From Blasia pusilla (taxonomy: Eukaryota; Marchantiophyta; Marchantiopsida; Blasiales): a stretch of DNA of 64,000 nt. Numbering within the stretch: position 1 is the first letter of the stretch; each line of letters begins with the position of its first letter. This document shows, piece after piece, positions 12,501 through 24,239 of the stretch. The position numbers and the translations under genes are program-made. Where the stretch lies: positions 60,574,001 to 60,638,000 of the forward strand of contig CM114272.1 of assembly GCA_050084515.1 (NCBI GenBank), in the 5' to 3' direction. The notes below the pieces were generated by a model that saw nothing but the letters and a program-made list of their open reading frames with translations, did not search any database and had not been told where the DNA came from.

Positions 12501-13478
12501 ACTGGCACACACCGGAAAACAATCTGGTAACATCCTAGCCCTCAATCCAATTGATCCCTGTTAATCTCTTCAGTTCTAGGTAATGGTAAGCTTTTGGTCA
12601 CAATTTCAAACTTTACACATCTTCAAAAGAACTCTGCATGAAGTAATACTTCTGACGAAATGTAAATGCAGCAGTTCTCACACTGATGCAATGAGTTGCA
12701 ATATCTGATCTGCCCATTTGTAGATAGGAGGACAGCCAAGTAAATTAGTTGATGTTATACTGAAGTTGTAGAAAAACTGCCAAACATTGGGAATTAAGAC
12801 GGCAACCTAATCGGCTGTGAGGTTAAGACTTAACCATGCCTTCTAATCTAGAAGCGAATTTCAGTAATCCACATTGTTCTTTTTTCCAAACGTTGGTTGA
12901 TAAGAGTGGGAAGCAAGGAGCTAAGTTGCAGTGTTGCTCGTTATAGTTAAAAGAACTCGAGGAGTTGCAATGTCTGATCTGTCCATATGTGTAGAGAGTA
13001 GTCAATAAGACAGCTACCCACATGAGGAGGATTAAAGCATGCCATCTAAGCTATAAGCTGAGTTGAGTAGTCCCCAGAATTGTCTCTTCCTCAATTTGGT
13101 TGATCTCCAGAGAGTGGGAAGGGAGAGTTGAGTGGTGAGTGGTAGTGTTGGTGTCAGTGATTACAGCTAAATGAATGCGGTTGTACTCTACAGGTTACAT
13201 ACATAGAGGAGCATGGTCCATGGCACAATGGACTCTCTCGCCACAAAATATTGGGTGTTTTAGAGGAGTTCCAGGTATGACTTCCACCGGTGTTAACTCT
13301 CTGCTAAAGCCTAGTCGTGGGATGTGATCAACAGGTGGATTACTTAGAGGAGCATTTATTCCAATCACTGGTATCGTCAGAGAGAGTGGCGAAACTGCTC
13401 TATATACTCTCCGAGATCGTCCTATGGTGTCTCGTTGCAGGAGCACTTCATGCCAAAGGAATTTTCTGGAAGTTTTAG
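3579..13478 (+). CDS. HGSNAT: HGSNAT-like (heparan-alpha-glucosaminide N-acetyltransferase family) membrane protein, 13 exons
   Basis: I assembled 13 coding exons with GT-AG borders and consistent phases: 3579-3785, 4417-4554, 4874-4955, 5050-5126, 5635-5750, 5968-6076, 6396-6512, 6738-6829, 10241-10307, 10583-10661, 11034-11125, 12383-12526 and 13335-13478 (stop). They total 1464 nt, giving 487 aa, the usual length for plant members. Diagnostic segments in order are SLDIFRGL (residues 59-66), GGGEWPVINHSPWNG, LADFVMPFFLFIVG, RWCGILQ, LYVPDWEF, CNAVGFVDRYLLGLNHLY, WCQAPFDPEG, MPLNKPLYSLSYVC and LEWMGKNSLLIFV. The His of NHSPWNG (residue 86, codon 4465-4467) aligns with the proposed acetyl-accepting His of animal HGSNAT. 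The animal enzyme moves acetyl from cytosolic acetyl-CoA to lumenal glucosamine. Plants lack heparan sulphate, so the substrate here is unknown. About 10-11 membrane spans are expected. Introns 8 and 11 are swollen by insertions, but the exons are intact. Confidence 0.93.
3905..4285 (+). repeat. Tandem duplication of ~193 bp in intron 1
   Basis: Two diverged copies lie head to tail inside intron 1 of the acetyltransferase gene. The shared words include GGATTGAGCACTGCAAAT, GGATCGCAAGCAAC and GGGGAGGGGAGAGAATTCGAAG. The offset is 193 bp (for example 3941 against 4134). No coding role is seen. Confidence 0.8.
6837..9455 (+). mobile_element. LTR-type insertion in intron 8, TGTT...AACA, TSD gattc
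   Basis: The element begins TGTTAGGATTTC at 6837 and ends GATTTCAACA at 9455. It is flanked by the 5-bp direct repeat gattc (6832-6836 and 9456-9460), as expected for an LTR-type integration. It lies only seven bases past the exon 8/intron 8 junction (donor GT at 6830). Subtracting a later nested insertion (8538-9102), the original was about 2.05 kb. No coding frame and no terminal direct repeats were seen, so it may be a long solo LTR or a non-coding derivative. A TATA-like GTATATAATG lies near 7224. A shorter relative sits inverted at 11352-12158. Confidence 0.8.
8538..9102 (-). mobile_element. Solo-LTR-like insertion nested in the intron 8 element, TSD tccta
   Basis: This 565-bp segment interrupts the host element; the uninterrupted sequence is seen in the sibling at 11352-12158. 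It is bounded by tccta on both sides (8533-8537, 9103-9107). Read on the minus strand it starts TGTTGTAAAAC and contains a TATA-like GTATATAACCC (plus 8899-8908). It ends ...TTCTAAAA, which lacks the usual CA. A 515-bp relative lies at 9636-10150. This copy carries an internal duplication of the CAAGCACACTTAGTGCAATA segment. Confidence 0.8.
9636..10150 (-). mobile_element. Second solo-LTR-like copy in intron 8, TSD aggtt
   Basis: It has the same termini as the copy at 8538-9102 (plus-strand TTTTAGAAT... to ...TTTTACAACA). It is bounded by aggtt at 9631-9635 and 10151-10155. Being flanked by its own duplication shows it integrated independently. The 3' end lies 90 bp upstream of the exon 9 acceptor. 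Confidence 0.8.
11352..12158 (-). mobile_element. Inverted, internally deleted sibling element in intron 11, TSD tccag
   Basis: This 807-bp element has the same ends as the intron 8 element but in opposite orientation, and is flanked by tccag (11347-11351, 12159-12163). Relative to its sibling it lacks the part matching about 7003-8298, with a CAC microhomology at the join. It also lacks the nested solo LTR, so it preserves the pre-insertion arrangement. Inside it a 51-bp unit beginning CCAGCACACCAGGAATAGG is tandemly duplicated at about 11861-11962. Confidence 0.85.
13194..13274 (+). other. Candidate in-frame cassette exon between exons 12 and 13 of the HGSNAT-like gene
   Basis: It has an acceptor (CTCTACAG before 13194) and a donor (CCAG/GTATGA at 13275) and is 81 nt long. 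It is phase 0 at both ends, matching exons 12 and 13, and has no stop. It would add 27 residues beginning VTYIEEHGP, which resembles the start of the genuine last exon (VDYLEEHLF; V, Y, E, E and H shared). The family protein does not need it, since exons 12 and 13 join cleanly without it. It may be an alternative exon or a decayed partial duplication of the last exon. Confidence 0.45.
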
Positions 13479-13539
13479 CCACCTATTGTTCATAATCATC
13501 ACAGCAATATGTTCCCGTTGATTCTTTTTTCTTATTTAG

Positions 13540-14310
13540 TCAAATTCTTTCAAACCTCCAGGCCCAGCAGCTACCACATTTTCTGGAAGATGTGTGCCGG
13601 TCAAGATTAGATTATTTTAAATAACAATTTCATCGCTGATACCTTTCTATTCTTGCATTACTGCAGTTGTAGTAGGGGTGGCGGTGGTAGTAGTCCTAGT
13701 AAATTCTTTGAAACCTTCAGGTGCAATGGCCACCCGCATTTTCGGGTGAAAGTATTCAGTGCAGACAGCCTTTTGTACAGAGTTATGTTATTCAAAATTC
13801 AATGCTCAATGATTCTGGCACAATTGCAGTAGCAGCATTAGATTCTTTTGGCACATCCAGTTTTGGGTAAAATTAGGTACTGCAGATGGCCTATTGTACA
13901 CACTTGTGTCTTTCATACTTTCCTTCTCGAGGATTCTTGCACTACTCCAGTAATAGTCTTAGATTCTTTTGATAACCCAGTCTGGTGCCCCTTGCAATTT
14001 CTGGAAAATGTAAGCCGTGCAGTGAGCCTTATGTGCATAGCAATGCCACTGAAGCCTTGTTTCTATCACTGGGGTAGGAGAAGATTCAGTAAGACCCACC
14101 CAGCTCCATGGCATGTGAGGCAAGATGTTGCCAGGCTAGTGGAAATGCCATCTAGCTCCCATCTCAGCTGTTCTTGCTTCCCTTTGATGTTATTAGATTC
14201 TTCAACTGACTCAGAGCAAGATGGCACTGGGGTTTCATATTCTTTCAAACCCTCAAGATCCCATGCGCATCGTCCGATTGAATTATGTGGGCATGGAATC
14301 CATAGATTTT
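13540..14310 (+). repeat. Degenerate tandem repeat downstream of the HGSNAT-like stop
   Basis: Four to five diverged units of roughly 120-155 bp begin with TTAGATTCTTTT-like words (about 13546, 13701, 13839, 13958 and 14190). They share CATTTTCTGGAA..TGT, a CAGACAGCCTTTTGTACA-like segment and ATTCTTGCACTACTGCAGTAGTAGT. They begin 60 bp after the stop codon, so part may be 3' UTR. No protein is supported. Confidence 0.55.
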
Positions 14311-14904
14311 GTGTGTGGTCATTCAGACCAAGCTAATGGAGTTCTACCCATAAGTTTGAATATCAAACTGACCACTATGAGCACCCCTAAAAATGGAGCT
14401 TACAACATTCCCATGACACCCATAGTGATTCTGTCTTCTATCAATTATTTATTGTTTGAAGAATTGTGCTAATTTTTCAAACATTGTTTTCTCATAGCTT
14501 CATTACCACCAAAGGAGACTATTGTTAAATGTGAGTAGTACTTGTAGCTTGTAGTGTTGATGGGAAATTCTTCACAATATTTCTCAATTTACTATTGATC
14601 ATGTCAACCTAATGACAACCTAAATTGAGTGAATCTACAAATGAAATGATCGCAAATGAGGAGTGAATGGTAAGGTTAGCATATAATTACCTATGATAGC
14701 ATTTAGTCTCCCAAGGGGTCAAAATTGAATTCTAAGTAAGAAGGATGGAATGAGTTTTCAAAGGATCACATGTGACGACATGTATTCTCCAACAGGGTCA
14801 AAAATGAATTCTAAGAAGGAAGGAAAAAAATTTCAAAGGAGCAGGGAGTGAAGCCAAACATAGTGGGCATGAAGCAATTTTCTCATTATAACATGGGCAA
14901 AATT
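14311..14904. other. Intergenic, no feature recognised
   Basis: AT-rich sequence with a short repeated phrase: AGGGGTCAAAATTGAATTCTAAG at about 14714 recurs imperfectly near 14794. No gene, RNA or element boundary was seen. Confidence 0.5.
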
Positions 14905-15236
14905 GCATATGGACAAATTCCACGTCCACGGACATATCCATGTCCGTGGACTTACATGTGTCATATAGATGGACTCATCCGTGTGGGCCCCATCCCCCCT
15001 TTTTTCTCATCCTTCCACTTGCCTTAAGGCTCCGCACTTTCTCGTTTTTTCTTCCTCCCATTTCCATTCTCCCCCTCCTTATTGATACGCCTACCCCTAC
15101 CTTCCACCATGAACTATAAGTTTGGCCCCCACCTTTTGCAATCCATGTTCTCGGACATGTCAAAAATTATGCGTCCATACCCGTCTTAGGGACAGACTTG
15201 TCTCCTCTTGTGTAGCCATACACATTCATAAACATG
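14905..15236 (+). mobile_element. MITE-like dispersed repeat, copy A
   Basis: First of four related ~300-bp copies (others at 24070-24203, 29116-29455 and 35020-35340). It opens with a perfect 12-bp hairpin GTCCACGGACAT/ATGTCCGTGGAC (14924-14951). A pyrimidine-rich middle follows, then a conserved CCATGAACTATAAG box, then a GGGACAGACTTGTC segment and a CTTGTGTAGCCAT end. The outer ends look like imperfect terminal inverted repeats built on ATGGACAA. No coding capacity. Confidence 0.7.
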
Positions 15237-16207
15237 GATGGAAATTTTGAAAATGGGTACAATTATTTTGAGATAGAAGATCCCACAATGGAAGATGGTG
15301 GCAAATTGGGACTTAGGGATTCATATGTTGAAGATTGTCATTCTAATCAAGATACAAATTGGCCCTCTTAATGACTTATGGGATGATTGTAAGACTCTTC
15401 ATACCATAAAACTCAATAAACAATTAGATCAAGAAGGGAGGAGGAATCATCTTTCATAGCCAATTTGGATTACTCAAAGATACAAAGAGGGCTAGTTGTT
15501 TTTAATATGGAAAGCGATGATACTCATAAAAAAAATTAAAGGGAATGAAATATTAGTTAAGAACATTCCGATTTACATATGGCACACTAATTTTATCTAT
15601 ATTGTCGTGCGCATACATATCGCTATACGACATACATCACTGATCACATCTACACCACACAACACCGATCTTCCCCACACACGGGTAGATCTACATATGT
15701 ACAGAAATCAACTCACACATATACATGGAGATCACACATCTTTCTCATGTAAAAATAAACAGTAGTAAAAACGGCACATCTGGCCTAAAATCCCACTCCT
15801 CAATCTACATCGGCATATCGAGCCTCGTCCACCTTACGCTATCAAGGAATCCAGACGCTAGCACCCTAGTCCTATCTCACACACATACAAGAGAGGTGCT
15901 CCAACGGCCCAACATGAGAAAGATGGTTTGGGAAAGCATCAACATGAAAATTGTTAGAAACGACGTTCCTGACACAATGGACCTATCCTCAACCTCATCC
16001 GACATCGTGAGACAAAGTTACACTCAAGATAGTCCGCTGGTTCCTACGCCCTATCCACGATATATCTCGGCCTATCGGCTACTCAGATGTGACAATATAC
16101 AAATTGGAGGATGCAAGCTTATTCCTCCATTTGACATGTGACTATAAATTTTTGTCCAAAATATTTCGGTCACTTAAGTGGGATTCATACAAAGAGAAAT
16201 TTATACA
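15237..16207. other. Intergenic, possible LTR edge at 15606
   Basis: The phrase TGTCGTGCGCATA followed by ATCGCTA and ACATACATCA begins near 15606 and recurs near 58265. A shorter TGTCGTGCG starts the repeat at 61385. This suggests an old LTR-like fragment of about 550 bp that is less AT-rich than its surroundings. The open frame at 15725-16141 has no recognisable domain. Confidence 0.35.
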
Positions 16208-17265
16208 TCATACTATTAAGGGACATAGCCATGGCTAAGAAGCTCCCGTGAACGCCACGTGTGAAGCCTCTCAGATACTCAATTATTGTTTAATTTTCCC
16301 TATACTAAGCTCAGATAGAAAAGAGGTTTTTTAATTATTATTATTTTAATATAAACTTATAATTTATAATTCCAAAAAAATTTACCTCTTTTTCATCATC
16401 AGTTTATTTTTAAATTTAGGAAAAAAATTATTATTTAAAAATTTAGGAAAAAAACTAAAACTTTCAATTTCAAGTTACTTTTGGAAGGGAAATTACATAT
16501 TACTTTAGAAATATGTCATTTAATCTCCTTTTCAAGTTTTCTTTGTGAGGGATTTTTTGAGAATATTTTGATACAAACTTTGGATCAAAATGAGTGAATT
16601 TTTTTACTAATTGAGAAACTTTGAAGATCCCCATCAAATTTTGTCCATGAATTCATGAAATCTTTTTAATTTAACCCTACACTAAGCATAAAACAATAAT
16701 TGGCAAGTTTTTCATAATAATTAATTATTTATAATCAATTTAAATTCAAACATCCCCCGAAAAAATCTTCTAGAGTCTCTTTCTTTTTTGTTTTAATCTT
16801 TCCTCATTTGAAAATTTCGAATTATTTTTTCAAGGTTTATGCAAACCAAATTTAAAGTTTGGTTTTGAAGGGAAATCAATTTTTATTTTGGGAAAAAATG
16901 AAAAGGATAATAGGACACTAATGGGATAAGAATTATTCTTCAAAATAAAAGAAGACTTTTTATTTCTATTTTATTTTGAACTTTCAAGTTAGATTGGGGA
17001 AAAAGATAATCCCTCTTAGAGAAAAAAATTCATCAAAATAAGTTATTTTCTTTTATTAATTGAAAGACGGGATTGGAAAAGTAATAAATTATTATTTCAC
17101 AATTAATAAAAGAAAATCTATGAAAAAATTTCTTGAGCCAAATAAGAAGTATTAAAAAATAAATCTTTTATTTTTTTTATATTAAATTTTATTCATCATG
17201 TGTCCTCTAATTTCACATTATCATCCTCCATATGTGAGTTGTTTCATCCCAATCATCTCCCATCG
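16208..17265 (+). mobile_element. Helitron-like family 2, copy 1
   Basis: It starts A/TCATACTATTAAGGG at 16208 and is alignable for about 1 kb with 25492-26510, with a shorter inverted relative at 51479-52132. Shared landmarks are AAGAAGCTC, CGCCACGTG and GTTTAATTTTCCCTATACTAA near the start, and a TTTTGGGAAA-AATGAAAAGGATAATAGGA block about 700 bp in. The start context (A before TC) fits a Helitron. The 3' hairpin and CTAG end were found only in the third copy. Confidence 0.5.
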
Positions 17266-20200
17266 AGTCACCGCGTTCCCTAACTAAAATGTTATAATAA
17301 TGATGAAAAAGTTACCCTAAGAAGAATTAAAACCATTACTTCTAGACTCTAATAATATACTATTAACTATTCTGTAAAATATTACTTTCAATTCATTATT
17401 CACACAAAAATTACAAAGAGAAATGCATATTGATTTATTTTCCATATCATCGGTGGATCCATTTTTTTTTCTTTATTTTTTATTTATATATATTTATAAT
17501 TTTATTTATTTATTTATTCTAAATTCGTGCAGCAGGAAGTTAATTTATTGAAATTCCAAATGCAGGCATTGGTTTAAATTTAATGGAATTCTTCTCATTA
17601 CTCTTCTGTGAGAAAATCGTTTAAATTTCGACTTTGTTGTCTTTTCATTTAATCGGATAATTTAATTATTATGAACTCAAGCAGAAACTCACTAAATAGT
17701 ACTATCCCCCCTTTTTTAAATAATAGTTCAACACACGTGTGAAATTGTACAATAAAGAGTACCGAATTTAATTTTCACATTTATTGGAAGATAGATTGTG
17801 AGGATCTCCGATAATAAATAAATAAAAGAAATGGACGTCGCATTCCATGAAAAAGAAATTTGTATGCATCCCTCTTTTGTCTCAAGTTCTTAACTCTTTC
17901 AAAATATTTAAATAAAGTGCCTTTGTCTATTTGCTCTCCAGCTCACCTTAAAGGGAAGCCCCAATCACATCAAAGCGTTAAATTAAATGAATTCTCTACT
18001 GTTTAATAAAATCCCAATAAATACGTTTATTTGTTTTTCCCCCACATAAATAAATAAAAGATCTTTTCGTGATTATTTTGGTCAATTACATGTTTTTTCG
18101 GACTCATTTGTCTCTCACATATTATGATTTAGCTGTTCAGCATCAATCTACCACACAAACTTGAAATTTTTAACTATTTATATAAGTTTTACAATTTTTA
18201 ATATATTTCAATCATAGAGGCTCACTATTGGTCAAAAAAACATGTTATTTTTCAAGTAGTTGGTTGTTTGTTTGACTTGTAGGCTCATGTGCCTTGTCCA
18301 ATTCTTGTTCTTTTAAATATGTCATTACGGCCCTTACATATATTTTTCATTTTTTTTATGAGCATCTAAGCTATCCACGTGTCCATCACGCGTGTGTATT
18401 AATTATTTTCTCCCTCCACTCCTCTCAAAGGGATGCCCATTGGTTTCTCACTTTGGTTGTGGTTTCGTCGTGCTTTCAAGCCATTATGTTTTTTGTTATT
18501 CTCAAGTGTGTTCTTGTTTGCGTCTTTGTGAGACGATGTTCATTTATCTATTCCTATGCGACTTGTTTTCGCCTTGTTTTGGATTTTGAATTCGATTTGT
18601 GTCTGTGTTTTTTAATGGGTTCTCTCATCCTATCTTCTCCACAATTATTCTCTTTACCCCAAAATCTATGTTTTTCCGTGTTTGACTATCCTTAATCGAG
18701 TGGTTGTGTCCTTCCTCCCAATCCGTGTCTTCATTTTCACTTTGTTAAGATATTTGTGCACGAATGGTGCCCAATTCCATACGTCCATATGTGGCTATAC
18801 TTTGTCTTGGCACTATGCTTCATCCAAAAATTCCATATGTTCTTTCCTCGTCCTTCTCTTCTATCATGCGCCAACATTCACATATTCAAAAGGAAACTAA
18901 ATACGTTTTGGATGATACTTCGAGTTAGACTTGATAAGTGGAAATTTCTTGCCTTAGAAATTTAAGGAAAGAGAAAATAGATTTTAGTAATATAACTTAC
19001 ATTCTTGAAAGAATTTTGTACATATGACTTTATGTCAAATTTCATTTTTTTCATTCAATGATTTTAATTATTAATTCTGGTATTCCTCTATTTTCTTTTG
19101 ATGAGATAGGTTGTAATAAACGTTTTTCCTACATGAAAATAGGAAGATAAATCTTGATGCCTTTTTATTATTTTAATATCTAAATTTATAAATATATGTA
19201 GTCTTTCTCATTTTTGTGTTAGGAGAAAATACGAATGGTTATTTCCTTTCTAAGCCCCTTTGGAAAAAATAGGATGGTTTTTCAAAGAACTTTAGCCTTA
19301 TTTTTGGGCCGTATAATAAAATTTAATTGGAAGATGAAAAAATACTTCCTATGGATTCTCAAAGTTTTAACTATTCTATCATTCAATGTTCATGAAAATA
19401 GGAAATTTCAAAGAACTCCTAATGTAACAAAGGTGTGTTGATAATAACTATCCCATTTAATATCTACTTATAATCCATTATCACTTCGTCTCATAATTCA
19501 TTTTTGGAAAGGAACCTCCTATAATTGATTTAACCATGAGCATATGTTCGCACCATGGAATATTATGAATCTAAACTATCAAGCAAGGATTATCCTGCCG
19601 ATGACAACACCTCTATGGTTGACACGTGGTGTCAACCATGCCCTATCCTCCCGACACATATCAAATTTGAAAATACAAGTTGGTTAATTTTTTATAGCGT
19701 GCATGCACCACACTTGGTGAAGGGTGAATCATATGCTAAGCTTGTCGTAGCAATAGAAAATACTCATGAAAATGAGATTAGTCGATTAAGGGGCCATTGT
19801 GTTCTCCTTTGTCCATAAGGAGAAAAAACTACATAATTTTAAATATTTGGGTTTGATTAAGATCCGCTTTTGCGAAAAGGTTGGTTGAGTCCACACATCC
19901 ATTTTATACTCTCTTGTTTTCAATTTTATTACATTAAATAAACTTATTCCAAATTTATGATTGTTATTTAGCGAAATAATAATGTAATTCTGCAAATTGT
20001 TCATCAATCCTACAAGAAAATGAAAATTTCACCATAATAAATTAAAATGAAGGAAATTTTGTTCTTTTGTAATCTTACCATTAAGGAATTGGCTTCAAAC
20101 TTCAAATCCATCACCCCCTGGAAAAAAATTTTGGAGTACACTAGTTTGCCCCTATATTTCCTATAGTTCTTTAACCACCCCGAAAACCAACCCTAGTAAG

Positions 20201-20501
20201 TGATATTCTCTTGGGTCAATGGAAATCCGAGAAGGCATTCCTATCATCTCATGTGATCCTCCACCCTCACCCTTGCTCCCCTTATGTGTGATTGCAACCT
20301 TGAAAGCCATGACAGCATGCACGGTTTCATTGTTTTTTGTTCAAAGATATTTTAAATTCAAATGCGAAATTTTTTTCTTAAACAATGCACTCCTAGTTTG
20401 TGCGCTTGGTTCTCAAATTTAAATTCAAAAGCACTAGTAAGGGCCCATTTGGGACTATGCGATGCAGAGATCCCTATTTAAATATTCCCTCTCTTTATTT
20501 A
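17266..20501. other. AT-rich intergenic stretch
   Basis: No gene, RNA or bounded element seen. A CTATCCACGTG...CACGCGTGT motif followed by a CTCCCTCC..CTCTCAA stretch (about 18370-18440) recurs at 40840-40915, suggesting an unrecognised dispersed repeat. Short frames here lack any family signature. Confidence 0.5.
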
Positions 20502-20672
20502 CTAGTGAAGTGTCCATGCGATGCACTGGAAATTAAAAAAGTCTTTAAGAGCTAGTGTATAGTCCGTGAAGGGAAGATATTAATAATGTTGCACATAAAT
20601 TCAAAAAAAAATAAAGAGTGCTTTTTTGATTTGTTTGCAAATCAAGAAAGCACTCTCCCATAATAATATAGA
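20502..20672 (-). mobile_element. Short non-autonomous Helitron (171 bp)
   Basis: On the minus strand the 5' end is A/TCTATATTATTATGGG (20672). The 3' end has an imperfect hairpin (CCAGTGC ATC GCATGG) a few bases before CTAG, followed by T (20502/20501). This is the Helitron signature: insertion between A and T, 5' TC, and a 3' hairpin plus CTAG. It shares an internal TTCTTGATTTGCAA with the copy at 33551-33752. Confidence 0.7.
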
Positions 20673-22129
20673 TTTCTCTTCCTATGACCCCACTTAAAGT
20701 GACTACAAGTATTTTGGACATAAACTTAATGACAAGTGGCAAAGTAAGGAGCAACCACAAAAAATGCATCCTTAGTATATAGATTGAGATAGTGAATTCA
20801 TACCCCTAAAAACAAAAGAAACAAAGTAACAAAATATGATTGTTCGCTTACATATTTCCTAATAGGGCATTTAAACATTTAGAGAGAAATTTGTGCCACT
20901 TTCTCTCAAGAGGGCCATTTACTATAAGATTTCCTTTAATATTTTTTACCTCCATATAATATTACATCATTTTCAGTCGTGTTTGAATCATTTCCATTTA
21001 TCTGTCAATGAAATAATCAAAATTATTGCAATTTATTCGCTTTGAAAAAGGGTTTAATGATATGGAGAACGAATAAGAGAAAGACTATTAAGTTTAGTTT
21101 CCTTTTGGAATCTTCCCCCCATTTCCATACGTCCTACAGGCGAAGATCCTCTTACATCAGATTATTCCCATAAATGGACAGAGAGACACAGACTGCGTCG
21201 GATCTGTCCATTGCACTTAATGCTCTCCGTCCGGCGCCGTCCACTGCACAATCAATCAGTGGACGGAGATCAACTGCGCTACTGCGCCGTCGTCGCGACG
21301 CGTTTGCGTCGTTTCCCCGAATCTCATGTATGGGAAGTCCATTCATTTGCGAATATGTGCATTATTTTATTATTAAATCATATTATTACTCTTTCAATTA
21401 TTAGTAGAATGCGTTGATGTATTATCTAAGAAAATAGTGAGGTTGATTTTTTCTAATTGACAACTAGTTAGGACCCTAATATAAACGACGGGTTCCACGT
21501 TCCTAATTTTAATGTCTACTTGTATGCCCCCCTATCCGAATGCCCATGCTATGCAGTACGTTCAAAAGACACGTGGTGGACTATCACGTGTCGTTACTTT
21601 AAAATCACTCTGATAATAGTATGATGTGCAATGGGGCATACTTTAAGACGCCCTAATGTAGCATGGTTTTCAAATGTATGTTCTATGAGGGTGGAAATTT
21701 TTTAATAGAGGAAATTAAATTTTGCTAAATTTTTCTAGAGTTTTTGCCAAATTTTTACATCCCTTTCGAGCACCATTATTTCCCGCTATCACATCTTAGT
21801 TAGCCAACATGTATAATTCTACCGCGTTGACGGCATAGAGGGTCATCAGGTTTTTTGGATGTAACTTCGTTCTGAGGTGTCGGATGAGGTTGGAAAGAAG
21901 TGCGTTGCGTCGGAAATATCTTTTCTAAAGATATCCCTTTTTTTGGTCTTAGTCAGTCAGTTCACCTGTTGATCGAGTCAACAGTCACCATGTAACTTGA
22001 GCGCGCAAGTAATCACCACATTATTGTCTCAATTCGTTGAGAACATGCTTATAATCCACACATCTGGGTTGTTGAGGTTCAACTCCTCTTTAACTTTAGA
22101 AAAAATGAAGTCCATAAAAAATGGTTAAA
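20673..22129. other. Intergenic with a small GC-rich island (21165-21325)
   Basis: The island is rich in CG dinucleotides (GTCGTCGCGACGCG) inside otherwise AT-rich sequence. It contains the inverted pair CTCCGTC / GACGGAG. No frame in it carries a recognisable domain. Confidence 0.4.
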
Positions 22130-24060
22130 AGGTTGTTGAAAATGCTTGTTAGCTAAATTTGTAGCCCATCTCCAACGAAGATAATTATAGATCCCAATCT
22201 CCCATATGATCACATTATAAACTATACTTGTGCAAACCCCTCTTAACTATCTAGAAAACTCTCTCAACCAGACTATCTATCCCTGGATGGTCATAAGGTT
22301 GTCAATCAACACTTGATCATATAAGGACTGAAACTCCCCACAAAACTTGTTCCTATGGTTTTTCAACACCTCCACCAATGCCCCACACTAACTCAAAATT
22401 CTATCTAAGAATGCACATGCCACTCCCTCATTCACTTTGTTTGGAAATACAACCAACTCTATCCATTTCAAAAAGTGCTTAACCATAACCAATACATCTT
22501 GATTATATCATTGCATTAGAGATAAAGGTCAGGAAAAATTATAATCCATCACTTCACAATAAACCATCTCCATGATTAGTAATTATATAGTTGGAGCATT
22601 GGAGGATGCTCATAGAGTGGCATACACCATACATCTAACAACAAATTGTTATACGTTTGTCTACAAGCGATGTCATCATTATTGTACATAGAGCTAGCTA
22701 TATATGTGCTTCACTCAAAAATATCTCAAATTTTCATGGGATGTTGCACCAATTGTGCTAGCATTGGTTGTGGAGGAAACGACATCATTTCCATCCTACC
22801 ATCCTCTCATACTTGTAAAGCATGTGTCCCCTCTCATCTGAATAACTTGGCCCATTGTAGAATCCAATCTCGATCTTTGGCGACCATTATAATCCTTACG
22901 CTATCAATGCGCGTATACTCCAAGACCACTCCATCCTCATTGATATTTGGACCACCTTTCACCTCCTCACGAACCTTTGGATCTAGGGACTTATATGTTG
23001 ACCTCGTCGTCAAAATAAATATCACATGGCTCTTCATGGCCAAAAATCCCAAATCTGCATATGCATGCCATCCAAGTACCATATCCTTGTCACTCTTATC
23101 ATGCCAAAAAAAATCTATTTGCATCTCTTTGATTCAGACATGGGTTACAACTCAACCCATCTACATCCTATTTCACTTGTCCAAGTCTATGAACAAGTTG
23201 GAAATTATACTCCTATAAGGGAAGAGCTTATTTGGCAAGATTACTTGTGATTAAGCTTTTTGATCTCCATCAACAGTGAGGGTAAGGGGGTTGCTAAATA
23301 AATATCACTTGAAATATGCTACAACATACATTGTGGCTAGAAATTTATCATTGTATGAGATTTATTTTTATGTGTCGACGTTGTTTGAGCAACTACCATA
23401 AGCAACTCCCTCTCCCCTCACTATCTTGTTGGGTAAGATCACTCCAAGCCCCAACATACTCTAATCTATGTACAGCTGGTTTGGATGCACAATAATAGGT
23501 CTCTCAAGATGGGTACGGACGTCAATCTATCCTTGAGCTATTGGAAAGCTCTCTCCTACGCATCCCCTAGTGCCACTCTTGATCTGACTTTGTTAACATA
23601 CAATATACAATCTTACTAATAATCTCCAAGGATAGGTCCACCACCTCTTCAATGACTACCTCCAAGTGAGAGGAAGTAAAACTATTCTCATACTCATGTA
23701 GCGTAGCGGCCAATTAGAATATCTCATCGAGTCCAACTCCTAATGTGGAAAAATTTATGCCAAAAAAATTTGAGCTCTTCAAATGACTAAAGATGCCCTC
23801 AACAGTGTGCTCAATGTGGGATCCTCTTGAGCTCCACCATGGGATATTAATGTACTTGGATTGCTCCTATCTCGTCATTCCTACATGTCAACTCCTCTTA
23901 GCACTTGAGTGGTATGATTAGGACTCATCACTAGTATCCTCATAGCCTCATCTAAGGTAAATGTCTAGGTAAGACTCACCTGCCTATTGGCCTCCACTCA
24001 CTATGGGTATAACTCTATGGCCCATCCACTAGTCATAAAAATGGTTTCCTCCACTTGGGC
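22130..24060 (-). pseudogene. Heavily decayed Ty3/gypsy remnant
   Basis: This segment parallels the gypsy element at 59.7-61.4 kb over several blocks. Positions 22290-22560 match 60005-60260 (integrase), and 22834-23124 matches 60477-60788 (both encode versions of a DDGVVL[DE]Y segment). Positions 23290-23590 match the RNase H and connection region near 61000-61320. Frames are broken throughout and no intact domain remains. Confidence 0.7.
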
Positions 24061-24069
24061 AACCCCACA

Positions 24070-24203
24070 GATCCTTAAGTGCAGATCATGAAGGCAAGTG
24101 GGGGGAATTAGAACAAAGGGGGAGATGGGGACCGCATGAACATGTCCTCTTTATGGGACGGACGTAAGTCCATGGACATTGACTTTGTCCATATGCAATC
24201 TTG
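24070..24203 (-). mobile_element. MITE-like repeat, partial copy D
   Basis: It is the reverse complement of the left half of the family at 14905, including ATTGCATATGGACAAA and GTCCATGGACTTACGTCC. It ends against a near-perfect palindrome. Confidence 0.55.
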
Positions 24204-24239
24204 GTGGATAAGTGGGTGCACATGCACCCACTTATCCAC
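24204..24239. repeat. Near-perfect 36-nt palindrome
   Basis: Seventeen-base arms GTGGATAAGTGGGTGCA (24204-24220) and its exact reverse complement (24223-24239) are separated by CA. Confidence 0.9.

Noticed and set aside
13848-14336. 162-codon frame downstream of the HGSNAT-like gene
   Set aside because: It crosses several degenerate tandem units and shows no family signature.
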